DNA of 64,000 nt. Source: Volutella citrinella. Taxonomy: Eukaryota > Ascomycota > Sordariomycetes > Hypocreales > Nectriaceae. How positions within the stretch are numbered: the first letter of the stretch is position 1; each line of letters opens with the position of its first letter. Location: contig JAWZSP010000006.1 in NCBI GenBank assembly GCA_034401135.1, positions 3,534,001 to 3,598,000 of the forward strand. Direction: 5' to 3'. Positions 12,061 to 21,850 of the stretch are shown here, one piece after another. A model generated the notes under the pieces. That model searched no databases. It was not told the origin of the DNA and saw only the letters and a program-made list of their open reading frames with translations. The position numbers were made by a program, and so were the translations under genes.

Positions 12061-14659
12061 ATGGGGATCAAGGGGTAATAACTAATTGGGCATCCAAGCT
12101 CTCATATTCTCAAGGCCATTTTTACTAATGTTCCTGTTGCAGGATTTACAAGGAACTGGGGCCTGGTGAGCGGGTGGCTGTCGCGAAGCTTGCATCGGAT
12201 CAATTCGTGAATGAGAGCCGCCCATTTCGAATCGCCATCGACATAGCCATCTGGCAGTTTCAGATTCAAACGGCACAAGGTGGGATACGAAAAGTTGGGA
12301 ACAATTCAGATTTGCTCTCTAACAGCCATGTCCAGGCGGCACCAATCCAGCCATCCGAACGTTGTTCTATCGGTTGACAAGGCTACTGGCAACCCCCATC
12401 GAGCCGATCTTTGTCTTTGACGGGCCAAACAAGCCTGTTTTCAAAAGGAACAAAAGATCAGGTCGCGGTGACAGTGTTTCCAATGCACAGGCTAAGCGAT
12501 TGATTCGCTTATTTGGCTTTGTGGCCCACGATGCGCCGGGAGAGGCTGAGGCCGAATGTGCCTTGCTTCAGCGACGCGGTATTGTCGACGCTGTGCTGAG
12601 CGAAGACGTCGACACAATCATGTTTGGATGTACACGTACATTGCGCAACTGGTCATCCGAGGGGAAGGGTTCGAAGACGCCGACACATGTGTCTCTCTAC
12701 GACGTTGATGCCATGAACATCGCCGAACTTGGGCTGGACCGTGAAGGCATGGTTCTTGTCGCGCTGATGAGCGGCGGTGACTATTTACCGGATGGTATTC
12801 CAGGATGCGGTGTCAAAGTTGCCTGTGAGGCTGCTAAAGCTGGCTTTGGCAAGTCCATTTGTCGACTTCGGGCTTCTGATGAAGCAGGCATTAAGGAGTG
12901 GCGTGAATCGCTCATACACGAACTGAGGACGAATGAAAGCGGCTTTTTCAGAACTCGGCACAAAGCCCTGACGATACCGGATGACTTTCCCAATCTCGAG
13001 GTCCTTCGTTATTACACCCACCCCGTTGTATCAAGCGAATCCACCATCAACGACGTTCGAGACCGGTTTAACAAAGGGCTAGACTTTCACCTTGATGCCC
13101 TGCGAGAGTTTACGCGAGAAACTTTTGGCTGGGATTTCCGTATAGGCGCAATGAAGTTCTTGCGCGCCATCGGCCCAGCACTGCTCGTCAGGAGTTTGGT
13201 CCAGCAGGATAATAACGAAGATTACATCACTCGCATCTCAGGACGGAGAACGCACTTCACCACAGATGCTTCTCCAGAACTTCGCTTCTCATTTGTCCCT
13301 CACAAAGTTGTTCCCATTGACTTGTCCAAGGAGGTTGACGAGGAGGTCTCTTACAGCCGAGAAGGTCTCGCCTTGAACAGTGATGACGACTTCGAGGCGC
13401 CATCTGCAAGTGGTGAGGTGACGGTCGCTGCTCAGGTTGCTGCGCTTCAAGCGTATGACCCAATGAAACCCGACCTGGCATGGGTGCTTGAGTCGGTCGC
13501 GAGACACACTGTGCCAGACATGGTAATGGAATGGGAAGAAAATGAAGCGGCGAAAAAGGCACAAAAGCAGCGGAAGACCACCAAGGCTTCGAAATCGAAG
13601 GGCAAGACCAAGGGTGGAATGCCTGACGGCGCACTTGACAAATTCGTCCAGGTCACCAAAAAAACAGGAACAACGACAGTCGTCAAGGCCACAGACAGAG
13701 CTGCCTCACTGGACAAAGCCATCAAGCTCGCATCATCCAATCCAAAACCTGCGACACCTCCTCGACGCCGTTTGCGGATACCCGCGCCACTATCACCGCT
13801 GGAAAAAAGTAAGCAACCACAGTCATCTTTCTTCTCGTCCTCGCCCTCGCCTCCGGCCTCGATATCGAGCTCCCCCGTTCGACAACGAACATCTTGGGCG
13901 CTTGACGGCTCACATCCGCCACCTAGGACCCCGACCGGCCGAAACTGGGATCAAGAAGCGATCGTTATCGACTCTAGCCCGGCCATCCCCGTGGACTCGC
14001 CCACTGGTATTCCGCCCACGAAACCTTCAACATCATACATACCCAGATCTCTCAAAATGCCTCAGTCGGTGCATGCGATTGTTAGTTCGGGTGACTCTAC
14101 ACAAGGCTTAAATAAGGGAAAGCCTAGTCGTGTCTCGAACAATTCGAAGGGGACGGGTTCCACAACCCACAAAGCTAAGGCTATGAGGGCGCCTCAACTC
14201 AAACAGACATCGATGGATATTTTTACCCAAAAACCGAAACAGAGCTTTCAGTCAAGTTCGTCCCAAGCAACGTTGGCCTTTTCCTCTGATGAGGAACCCA
14301 CGCCGTCCTCATTGCCCCCATCACCAACCAAACGTCGCCACCAAGAAACGAGGAGTGTTATCAATTCCTCAGCCTCGGCCATCTCTAGTCCGCCTGTGTA
14401 TAATATTCCTAGCAGTCCACCGCCTGGTGACAGAAACGCCAGCCCCAGTCCGGCACCAGCAAGGAAGAAGAAGTTGCTCATCCCAAGGTCCGACGCATTG
14501 GGCTTTGGGTTTGTCACCGAAGTGGAGGTCGAGGCCTCAGAGCGTGAGGATAGGATTTTGCGCGAAACCTTGGCGCGCCAACGGCGAGAAGGAGCCATTC
14601 CTGTCCCTGTGGCACGTTGGAGCGATGTTGGATTTATCGACCTGACCCAAGAAGATTAG
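12061..14659 (+). CDS. GEN1: GEN1/Yen1 Holliday junction resolvase (XPG/Rad2 family)
   Basis: Three exons: 12061-12074 (14 nt), 12143-12279 and 12336-14659, giving 824 residues. The N-terminus MGIKG is the conserved start of the Rad2 family, whose free amino end threads into the active site. Acidic catalytic residues are in IDIA (D38), VFDG (D79), GEAEAE (E120, E122), SEDVDT (D141, D143) and SGGDY (D199). A helix-two-turn-helix follows (IPGCGVKVA, ~205-213). Residues ~370-450 may hold the chromodomain seen in GEN1 enzymes. The C-terminal half is basic, Ser/Pro-rich and probably disordered, as in Yen1, where it carries cell-cycle phosphorylation sites. The enzyme resolves recombination intermediates. 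FEN1, XPG and Exo1 are less likely because of the SEDVDT motif and spacing. Confidence 0.92.
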
Positions 14660-15354
14660 AACTTTTACAATAGCTGGTTGGCTTCTTGTTGTATTGTTTG
14701 GCTAATTTGCATAGTCTCAGGATGAGGCACCGGTGGAGTTCACAGCGAGTTCTTTTTTGAGCGAACGGCTTGATTATGACAACAACAATTGATCATCCAT
14801 ACCATTTATGGACTTTTTAAAGACCTTCGAGTAACGGCAATTCGCATTCAGACCAACCTAAGTGCATCTTTGGCCAAGAGATGCCTTTTCACTGCCACGG
14901 TTTCTTTCCGCACCCTGGGGTTTCATCATGAGCGATAACAAAGGCCGAGCCCGGTCGAGGCTGGGACGCGTGGACTGGTGGGCTGTCAGACTCTCACCTT
15001 GGGTTGCTAAGCATTCCAGCATCTAGCAGCGGTACCTAGCACTGTGTCTGGCCCGACATGGCTGGGCCTCTGGCGCTCCATCTATCTTTTGCTGCATTGT
15101 CTCAGATCGTTACTCTCAGATCTGCGAATTCCTCGGCATGGCCGCAACTGCAGTCTTGGAAGTCTTGGAAGTTTCCCTGCCCCCCAATTTTCCAGAAGGG
15201 ATATTCTGCGGGACGGCGGGCCTAGAATCAATCCATTGTACCTATATAATTGCATACAAGAGTAGTAGGCTCTGTCCTGCTTCCCTTCATACCAAGCTCC
15301 CGCCTCCGTCCAGCTTGTTGCGTCACCGTCTTGATTCATTTCTCCCTACGCACA
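14660..15354. other. Intergenic, upstream of secreted pair
   Basis: No gene seen. The last ~110 bp contain a TATATAA element (15243-15249) followed by a pyrimidine-rich leader, fitting the promoter of the small secreted gene at 15355. Confidence 0.5.
15243..15249 (+). promoter_or_regulatory. Candidate TATA box of secreted protein gene A
   Basis: TATATAA lies 106 bp upstream of the ATG at 15355, followed by a CT-rich stretch as is usual near fungal transcription starts. Confidence 0.45.
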
Positions 15355-15854
15355 ATGCAGCTTTCCAGTCTCGTGGTGTTTGTCGCATCCCTCGGCGCAG
15401 TCACTGCCCAAGGGTCTCTTCGAGTAGGGGCAATCCATCCATGACTAGCCAGATGGAGGTATTGGTACTGACCTGTCATCTAGGCAATGATCTATACAGA
15501 GAGGAACTACGCTGGAAAGACGTATGGCATTCGAAGTTACAACTGCATCAACCTGCTCCCGCCGCTGTATGAGACTTCATCGCCCTGTACGTGGCTGGGT
15601 GGCTAATCTGAGAAAAGGGAGGACAATATTGCGTCAATCAAGGTTGAGCCTGGCCTGTCATGCGACTTCTTCTCGTAAGCCATCCATCCAGTTGCCCAAT
15701 CCACGAGCGTTTCTGACCGAACCAACACAGAGACAAGAACTGTGAGACAGTTAGTGGGCGATACTTGGGGGAGACACCCATGCTGGGCACGCCTATGTCA
15801 CCAGCCATCAATACCGTTAAGTCATTGAAGTGTTTTGCCAGGGGGGGGAAGTAG
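15355..15854 (+). CDS. Small secreted 4-Cys protein A, beta/gamma-crystallin-like
   Basis: Four exons inferred by alignment with the paralogue at 16341: 15355-15423, 15484-15566, 15618-15674 and 15731-15854; 110 residues, introns of 60, 51 and 56 bp in phases 0, 2, 2. Residues 1-19 form a signal peptide ending AVTAQ. The mature part has an aromatic-Gly Greek-key-like segment (IYTERNYAGKTYGI, from ~26), then SIKVEPGLSCDFF and DKNC. Cysteines are C44, C66, C74 and C104, probably two disulphides. This pattern recalls the beta/gamma-crystallin fold found in small secreted fungal and bacterial proteins. Function is unknown; an effector, antimicrobial or cell-wall role is inference. A run of eight G lies four codons before the stop, so a one-base sequencing error would change the C-terminus. 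Confidence 0.68.
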
Positions 15855-16340
15855 TGGAAAGGGCCAATGGATCCGGAGCCAGATTCAAGGGAGGAAAGGC
15901 CAAGGTGCTCGTACATTTCATGGTTGAAACAAGAGGTCACCTCAGGGCCTTCGTTCTAGGTTCAGCAAGAATACCCACCAACTTTTTTTCAAGCTCTTGT
16001 ACATCAGATGATGTTTCAATATGGCCAGTTTGATACACCGCTTGCTAGTGTGCCGGCAGACGACCCCGATGTAGGTTGGTCTCCAAAATCGAAAGACAGC
16101 ACTTCTCGACGGGAACAGCTGAACTGGGCTGGCAAGGCTGGAGCATGCCTGTCTCATGAGACACATTTTTCTCAAGCTCAGCTGCATGTATCTACCAGCC
16201 GAACTTGCCGAGTTGTCCTAAATGCTCTTAAACCCTCTAGCGTCCCAACATTGCTAGCGGTCAGCTCTGATCAACTCTCCGCATCTCATCTGATCTCGTT
16301 TTAGATTGATACATACAACAATCAGCTTGTACAACTCAAA

Positions 16341-16853
16341 ATGCAGTGTCCTAGTGTTCTCTTCCTTGTCTTCATCGGCGCAGTGTCTGCTCAGACGCAA
16401 CCACCTGTATGATCCGCAGTCCCCATGCGCCACCGCTCCTTACTCTTCATTTGTCTTTTTATTTCTATTATTTTCTTTGCTGACAACTAGGGCATTCGCA
16501 GGCCACTCTATACTCGGGAGCAGAATACACTGGAGCCAAAGTTTCCGTCGCGACTGGCTGTCAATCGGTCGCAACCAGATTGTACGAAGGGGATGAACCC
16601 ACGTGCTAGTTATCCAGAAGCTGACGCACAACTAGGACTCAACTGGGGTCAATCAAGGTTGCTGATGGATATACGTGTGATGTTTTCAGGTGCTTACCCA
16701 TCATTGACAGCTATTCCCATAGTGCAACTCCCAGCTAACCTCATTCTCAGCGACAACTCTTGCAACAGCGGGAGGCTGGGCAGGTTTGACAAGAACCGCA
16801 TTTACATCAGCCCTCCACTAGACGTCAACTCTGTCAGGTGCAAGTCGACTTAG
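16341..16853 (+). CDS. Small secreted 4-Cys protein B, paralogue of A
   Basis: Four exons: 16341-16406, 16502-16581, 16636-16689 and 16751-16853; 100 residues. Intron phases (0, 2, 2) and positions match gene A 490 bp upstream, showing tandem duplication. Residues 1-18 form a signal peptide ending AVSAQ. The mature protein shows LYSGAEYTGAKVSV (from ~25), a Cys at 42, SIKVADGYTCDVF (C63), DNSC (C71) and C97. Spacing of the four mature cysteines is 20-7-25 against 21-7-29 in A. Outside the Gly-aromatic and Cys positions the two are strongly diverged, so the duplication is old or evolving fast. A 33-bp alternative second intron (donor at 16603) was set aside in favour of the 54-bp one (16582-16635), which matches gene A. 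Confidence 0.68.
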
Positions 16854-17926
16854 AAATATGGTATCGTCATAGTAAATTGGCGTGGTGGTGTGATGGACGT
16901 AGCCGTGGGGAAGCGACGCAGTTTGTGTGCCTGTGTGAAGAATATCAGGCTTTGCGCCGCCGACTCATTTGAACTTGGCTTAGAATTCAAGACGTGCCCT
17001 TGGTTCTCCAATGGCAAACTGGAATTGACTCCAACATGCCCCTCTCTGCGTCTTGTGACTTTCCAGACTGTACCACCGCTACGTGAGTAGATTCATGGAC
17101 GAAAAAGGACGAGGGACAAAGGCTCGTGCGAATACGTGATGCACATTTTCTCTCGTTTCCAAACCCGTGGCTAAGAAGCAGTTGATTGGCCTGTTGTGAG
17201 TGTTGCTTGATACCCAAAACCATGCGATTCCTTATCTCTTTCCCTTGGCTCTCCTGCTGCAACACAGTCCAAAGGATCGATGTATAGCCAACGAACTTAA
17301 CATCAATACAGGCTAGAATAATTCGGCTAACCGCTGCCCATGCGAATAGGCCCTTTCCACCCCACTCACAGTTCTAGCTTGCTTGGCCAACTATCCATGC
17401 AGTAACGAGCAAACCCCCATCCTTCTGTTTCGTGACTGCCAGATGCTCATGAACGGCTTCCGAGTTGGGCCCATGTGGCAGTTTCCCGATCTCAGACGTT
17501 GGAGAACTGACGTAAGGCTCATGCATGCCTTTTGTTGTCACAGTCAGCGGCGTCTGCAAGTCCCCAGACAGCTTGCAAGCACAACTGGTCAGGGGGATGT
17601 TCAGCAACTGGTCTTGCGCGACTGTGCGTGCTCATAACCAAACGATGCCGCTTCCTTGGCACGATGGGTGATTCAGTCGGAAATGCATGATCCATTTAAA
17701 GTAATGTACATTCTTGACATCATTGCTTCGTGTGATTTATGTGAACTATTATACATTTCGAACGGGCTTCAAGCCTCGCCGCGGGTATCCTGAGTCCTCT
17801 CTAGTCGGACGCCTATGCCAAATCCCAGAGGCCCTCGTTTAAAAAAAATCCATGTGCGCCGTTGGGTCCATGCCTGGAGCAATGTGCCACCCGCCTCTCG
17901 TCATCTCCCATGCAAGCCATCGTGGC
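16854..17926. other. Unresolved stretch with cysteine-rich open segments
   Basis: No complete gene could be built. Two + strand segments look protein-like: one around 16,980-17,084 ending SASCDFPDCTTAT before a GTGAGT donor, and one around 17,365-17,510 (LANYPCSNEQTP, then FRDCQML and MWQFPDL) before a GTAAGG donor. Downstream acceptors give Cys-containing tails in two frames. The second segment vaguely recalls the SP-x-DC-x-(8-12)-G-x-W arrangement of secreted Ecp2/Hce2-type proteins. It could be a third small secreted gene, a decayed one, or chance. Confidence 0.25.
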
Positions 17927-19624
17927 TCAAGTCCCACCCATCTCCAGATCAGGGTCCACTTCCGTGCCAAGATGCCTCTCCTCGAGGAATTTCCGGCCCA
18001 TGAGGTCGTCCGGCAGATACGTCTGCCGCACACGCCCGTCACGGTAGTTGGGCGGGTACTTGTAGTCGGCCCCGTAGCCCAGCTCGCGCATCAGACGTGT
18101 CGGGGCGTTGCGCAGATGCACGGGCACGGGCAGCCCGGCGACGCCAGGTTCCCGCAGTGCAGCGTAGGCATTGTTCAGGGCCCGGTAGGCGCGAGTGCTC
18201 TTGGGCGCGGCGCAGAGGGCCACGGTGCAGTGGGCGAGGGGGATGCGAGCCTCGGGCATGCCAATCTGCTGGGTTGCCGTGTACGTGGCCGTGGCGAGGG
18301 GAAGCATCGTGTTGTCAGCTAGGCCAACGTCCTCCGAGGCAATGACGACCATGCGCCGCGCGATGAAGAGCGGGTCCTCGCCGGACTGCAGCATGCGGGC
18401 GAGGTAGTAGAGGGCGGCGTCGGCATCGCTGCCGCGCACAGACTTGTGGAAGGCGGAGATGGTATCGTAGTGCTGGTCGCCGGCTCGGTCGTAGACGAGC
18501 GTCTTGGTCAGCGCCGCCTTGATGTCGTCCTGGGTGATTCCGGGCCGTGTTGTGAGCGAGAGTGCAAGCTCGAGCAGGTTGAGGGCAGTCCGGGCATCGC
18601 CGTCGGCGAAGCGGGCGAGGTATGAGACCATGGCGTCGTCGAGGAGGGGCGAGGGGGGATATGTCGAGGCCTCCTCCCGGATCGCGCGCTTGAGAATGGA
18701 GATGACGTCCTTGGTGGTGAGAGCTTGTAACGTAAAGGTGCGGCAGCGTGAGAGCAAGGCATTGGCGACCTTGAAAGAGGGGTTCTCCGTCGTAGCTCCG
18801 ATGAGCGTGACGGTGCCAGCCTCGACAGGCTTGAGGAAGACGTCCTGCTGTGCCTTGTTGAAGCGATGGATCTCGTCGCAGAAGATGATCGTCTTGCGGC
18901 CAGTCAGGGCCAGGTCGTTGGCCGCCTCTTGGAAGAGCTTCTTGCACTCGCCGACGCCTGTGCTTGTGGCGTTGAGCTCGACGAAGCGGCTGCCGACCAT
19001 CTGGGCAATGCAGCGTGCAATCGTCGTCTTGCCAGTGCCGGAGCCACCCCATAGAATCATGGAGGGCACGCGGTTGGACTCGATGAGAGACCGCAGCACG
19101 CCGTTGGGCCCGACGAGCTCCTGGCCGCATACCTCGTCGAGGGAGATGGGACGCATGCGCTCGGCCAGCGGCGCCTCTCGGTGCGTCCGAGTCTTCTTGG
19201 ATACCCGTCCATTCTCCCGCGGCATCTCAACGGCAGGGGCCGGGCCATCAGTCATTATATCGGGCGGTGTGGAGGAGGCATGCTTGTTCTCGCCGGGGCT
19301 GGCCCCCGGACCATCCTCGAAGGCCCGCTTCTTGCCGGCCAGGGCGCCGTTGGTGCCGTTGAGGCCGTGGATTCCATTGGCACCATTCACTGCGGGATTC
19401 GTGGGCTTGCTGTCTGTTGCGGCATGTCGCTTGGGGGCGGGCGTGGAGAAGAAGCTTGAGGCGCTGCGCTTCTGTGAAGGGGTGCTGTTGGGGGCACTCT
19501 GGGACTGCGGAGGGCTCGAGAGCTTGTCCTTGTCCCAGATGAAGCTCGTGCAGCCTGAGTCGATGTGCGAGTTGATTTCGGAGGGCTTGACCGGCTTGTT
19601 ACAGATTGGGCAGTCGACTGCCAT
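17927..19624 (-). CDS. MGS1: Mgs1/WRNIP1 AAA+ ATPase, replication stress
   Basis: Single exon of 565 residues from the ATG at 19624. The N-terminus holds a UBZ4-type ubiquitin-binding zinc finger with C5, C8, H20 and C25. A Ser/Ala-rich linker follows to ~150. The AAA+ module has Walker A GGSGTGKTT (193-201), Walker B IIFCDEIHRF (246-255) and sensor 1 LIGATTENPSF. The C-terminal half carries the clamp-loader-like and MgsA/WRNIP1 tetramerisation regions (ARMLQSGEDPLFIARRM, then EARIPLAHC). In yeast, Mgs1 binds ubiquitinated PCNA and limits Pol delta and template switching at stalled forks. The frame remains open upstream to a GTG at 19681, but that start is not credible. Confidence 0.95.
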   Translation of the reverse strand: MAVDCPICNKPVKPSEINSHIDSGCTSFIWDKDKLSSPPQSQSAPNSTPSQKRSASSFFSTPAPKRHAATDSKPTNPAVNGANGIHGLNGTNGALAGKKRAFEDGPGASPGENKHASSTPPDIMTDGPAPAVEMPRENGRVSKKTRTHREAPLAERMRPISLDEVCGQELVGPNGVLRSLIESNRVPSMILWGGSGTGKTTIARCIAQMVGSRFVELNATSTGVGECKKLFQEAANDLALTGRKTIIFCDEIHRFNKAQQDVFLKPVEAGTVTLIGATTENPSFKVANALLSRCRTFTLQALTTKDVISILKRAIREEASTYPPSPLLDDAMVSYLARFADGDARTALNLLELALSLTTRPGITQDDIKAALTKTLVYDRAGDQHYDTISAFHKSVRGSDADAALYYLARMLQSGEDPLFIARRMVVIASEDVGLADNTMLPLATATYTATQQIGMPEARIPLAHCTVALCAAPKSTRAYRALNNAYAALREPGVAGLPVPVHLRNAPTRLMRELGYGADYKYPPNYRDGRVRQTYLPDDLMGRKFLEERHLGTEVDPDLEMGGT

Positions 19625-21850
19625 GTTGACGGCGGTGGCGACAGACGAGCCTTTGGCGGTGACGTGATTGTGCGGAGGCACACAGGAGGTGCAGGGAATT
19701 GTGTGTCAGGGAGGATGATGAAGACCAGAACCAGTGCCTGTGCGGTATCTCGACGGGGGGCAGGGTGGTCTTCTATCTCTGCAGGAGTACGGCAGGCGAG
19801 CGAGCAGGCGGGCTGGTGCTGCGCAAAAATGTAAATATTGACAATGTATGGAGAAGGAGGCGGCATGCGATGTGACAGAATGTGTGTGCCGAGCGAGGCA
19901 CAGGGTGGGAACGCGTCCAAAATTTGCCAGTAGCAACCAGGCGAGACGCGCAGTCACGCACCGGGTATCCCTGGCAGCATTAAATGGCGGGGCCAATTAA
20001 GCCACAGCGCGGGCAGCACGCCAGGCCCGTCATTACGTAGTGCATGCTGTACCTGCTTGCTACCGCCCTGCTCCACAGCCAACCTGCGCGGGGCAGTGGC
20101 TGACACCGGCGGGGGGCGCTCCCATCTGTTAAAACTCATGCTGTAATAATGGACGACTTGCTGCTGTCGCTGCCCTGCAGTTGGTGCGTTGCGGCAACTT
20201 TGCTGCACTGCGCCCTAAACGGGTGGCCTCCCCTGTAACACCACCATCCGCCCTGCTGAGTGGCATCATCTCACCATCTGGGATCCCTCCCGTGTCCACT
20301 CCAGCGCCCCCCCTAGAAGGCTTGGGGGGCGCCAATCGATAGCGGCCCGCTGCGGCCCCGCAAACACGAGCCACGCTCATCGAAGCCAGTAGACGCCGGT
20401 GGGTGTCCGGCCCGTCGAGCGGCACCACAGCGCACCAGGCATGTCCCAGTGCAGTGCAGGCCCAGCCTATTTTCAGACCCATCGCATGCCCGCAACCCGT
20501 CTGTTGAAGATCGATTGGGTCGTCCTTCGTCTCATCCACCCACGTATCAGGGACCGCCGTCTCCATCCCAGTGTTTCATTTGTCGATGACAGCGACCGTG
20601 GGCCCATGTGCGAGACTCTTCTCTCGCCACAGATGCTTATGGTCCTCTCCTCTGCTGCCTGCTACCCCATCCCACAGTCGACCTCCCTCCTCTTCGCCTC
20701 CCCGCTGACCGATTACCAGCTGGATTTACGCATGGCGCAGGCACAGGCGCAGACCGCTGACCGCTTGGGGCCGCCTGCCGCGCGCTCTCTGCCAATGCGT
20801 CATGCCATCATACCTCCATCTGCCTCGTCCGTGGCGCAATCCGATGGAAGCTGATCATCACCTCCAGGGAAGCATCTGGTAGCGAAACGGCCACAACACG
20901 CTCCGTCACCGTAGCAGCCGCCCTATTCTGAACAGATCGCATCACGGGCAGAGGCTCACGCGGGCGCTGCCTGCATTGCATCCGTCTCATGCGAGTTCCC
21001 TCAGCTTACATGCACAAGCAAGTCCCTCTCTAATCTCCTGCCTGCCGCGCCCCTGATTGGCCCCCTCCTTCGCATGATGCTTTTGTTTGTAAACAAGTTC
21101 CCTCCCTGCGTTCCCCCTCACCACTGTCGTTTTTGCTGGCGTTCCTCTCTACTGCTGCTGCTCCTGTTGTTGTTTCTTTTCGGCCTTCGGCATGGAGGGG
21201 GGGCAACGATGTAGGAGTGAGGCAAGGTGCTGCAAGTGCCGGTTCGCTTATCTGACGGGTGAGTCTCATGACCAGCCAGTGACGACTTTGGCAGGGATGT
21301 GCCAGAGCTGTCTGGTCTGGAACAATGCACTGCAATCTGGTTTCAGACTGGCATCAGAACTAGCGCTTATACGCGAACGTCAAAATGCCTTGTTTATACA
21401 ACCGAGGCCATCATGACAACATGCACAACTTCATGCCTGAGTGCTTGATCAACGAATATCGGCTTATTATCTGCGTGACTGTGCTTTCTGCTGTGCCGCT
21501 CTATGCTGTATGGCTCCCTTTCGGGCCATGACCAACCACCCCCTTCTCCCCTTCTCCAAATCAGGGCTCAGCTCAATGCCGCCATCCCCATGCTCCACTC
21601 GCCCAATGCCCTTTGAGACTCTCTCGCATGAGCCAGCATAGTACCGGTAGAAACCAAGCCGCGCCGCCCAGAAACCCATTCATGCCTGTACAATGCACGC
21701 ACATGCCCACGTAACGCCCATCTGTGAGTTCAACCCTAATGCAACGCTTCCACCTAGGTCAACCTCCTCTGCCCGTGCCCCCCAAACTCCAGGTGCTTCC
21801 TTGTTATGCCACGGCTCAATCTGTCACGAGCCATAGTCCCGTGATGGTCC
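19625..21850. other. Intergenic, no gene recognised
   Basis: This 2.2-kb stretch lies upstream of MGS1 and downstream of PCF11, both on the minus strand. Open frames up to ~150 codons occur but show no family signature, no conserved-looking splice structure and no consistent strand. It should contain the MGS1 promoter and PCF11 3' end. Confidence 0.5.

Noticed and set aside
16603..16635. 33-bp intron in secreted protein B
   Set aside because: Too short for typical fungal splicing; the 54-bp intron starting at 16582 has the same acceptor and matches the paralogue's structure.
18504..19667. 387-codon open frame antisense to MGS1
   Set aside because: Shadow of a GC-rich coding exon; the minus strand carries zinc finger, Walker A and Walker B motifs.
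19625..19681. 19-residue N-terminal extension of MGS1
   Set aside because: It needs a GTG start; the ATG at 19624 gives the zinc finger right at the N-terminus as usual for the family.
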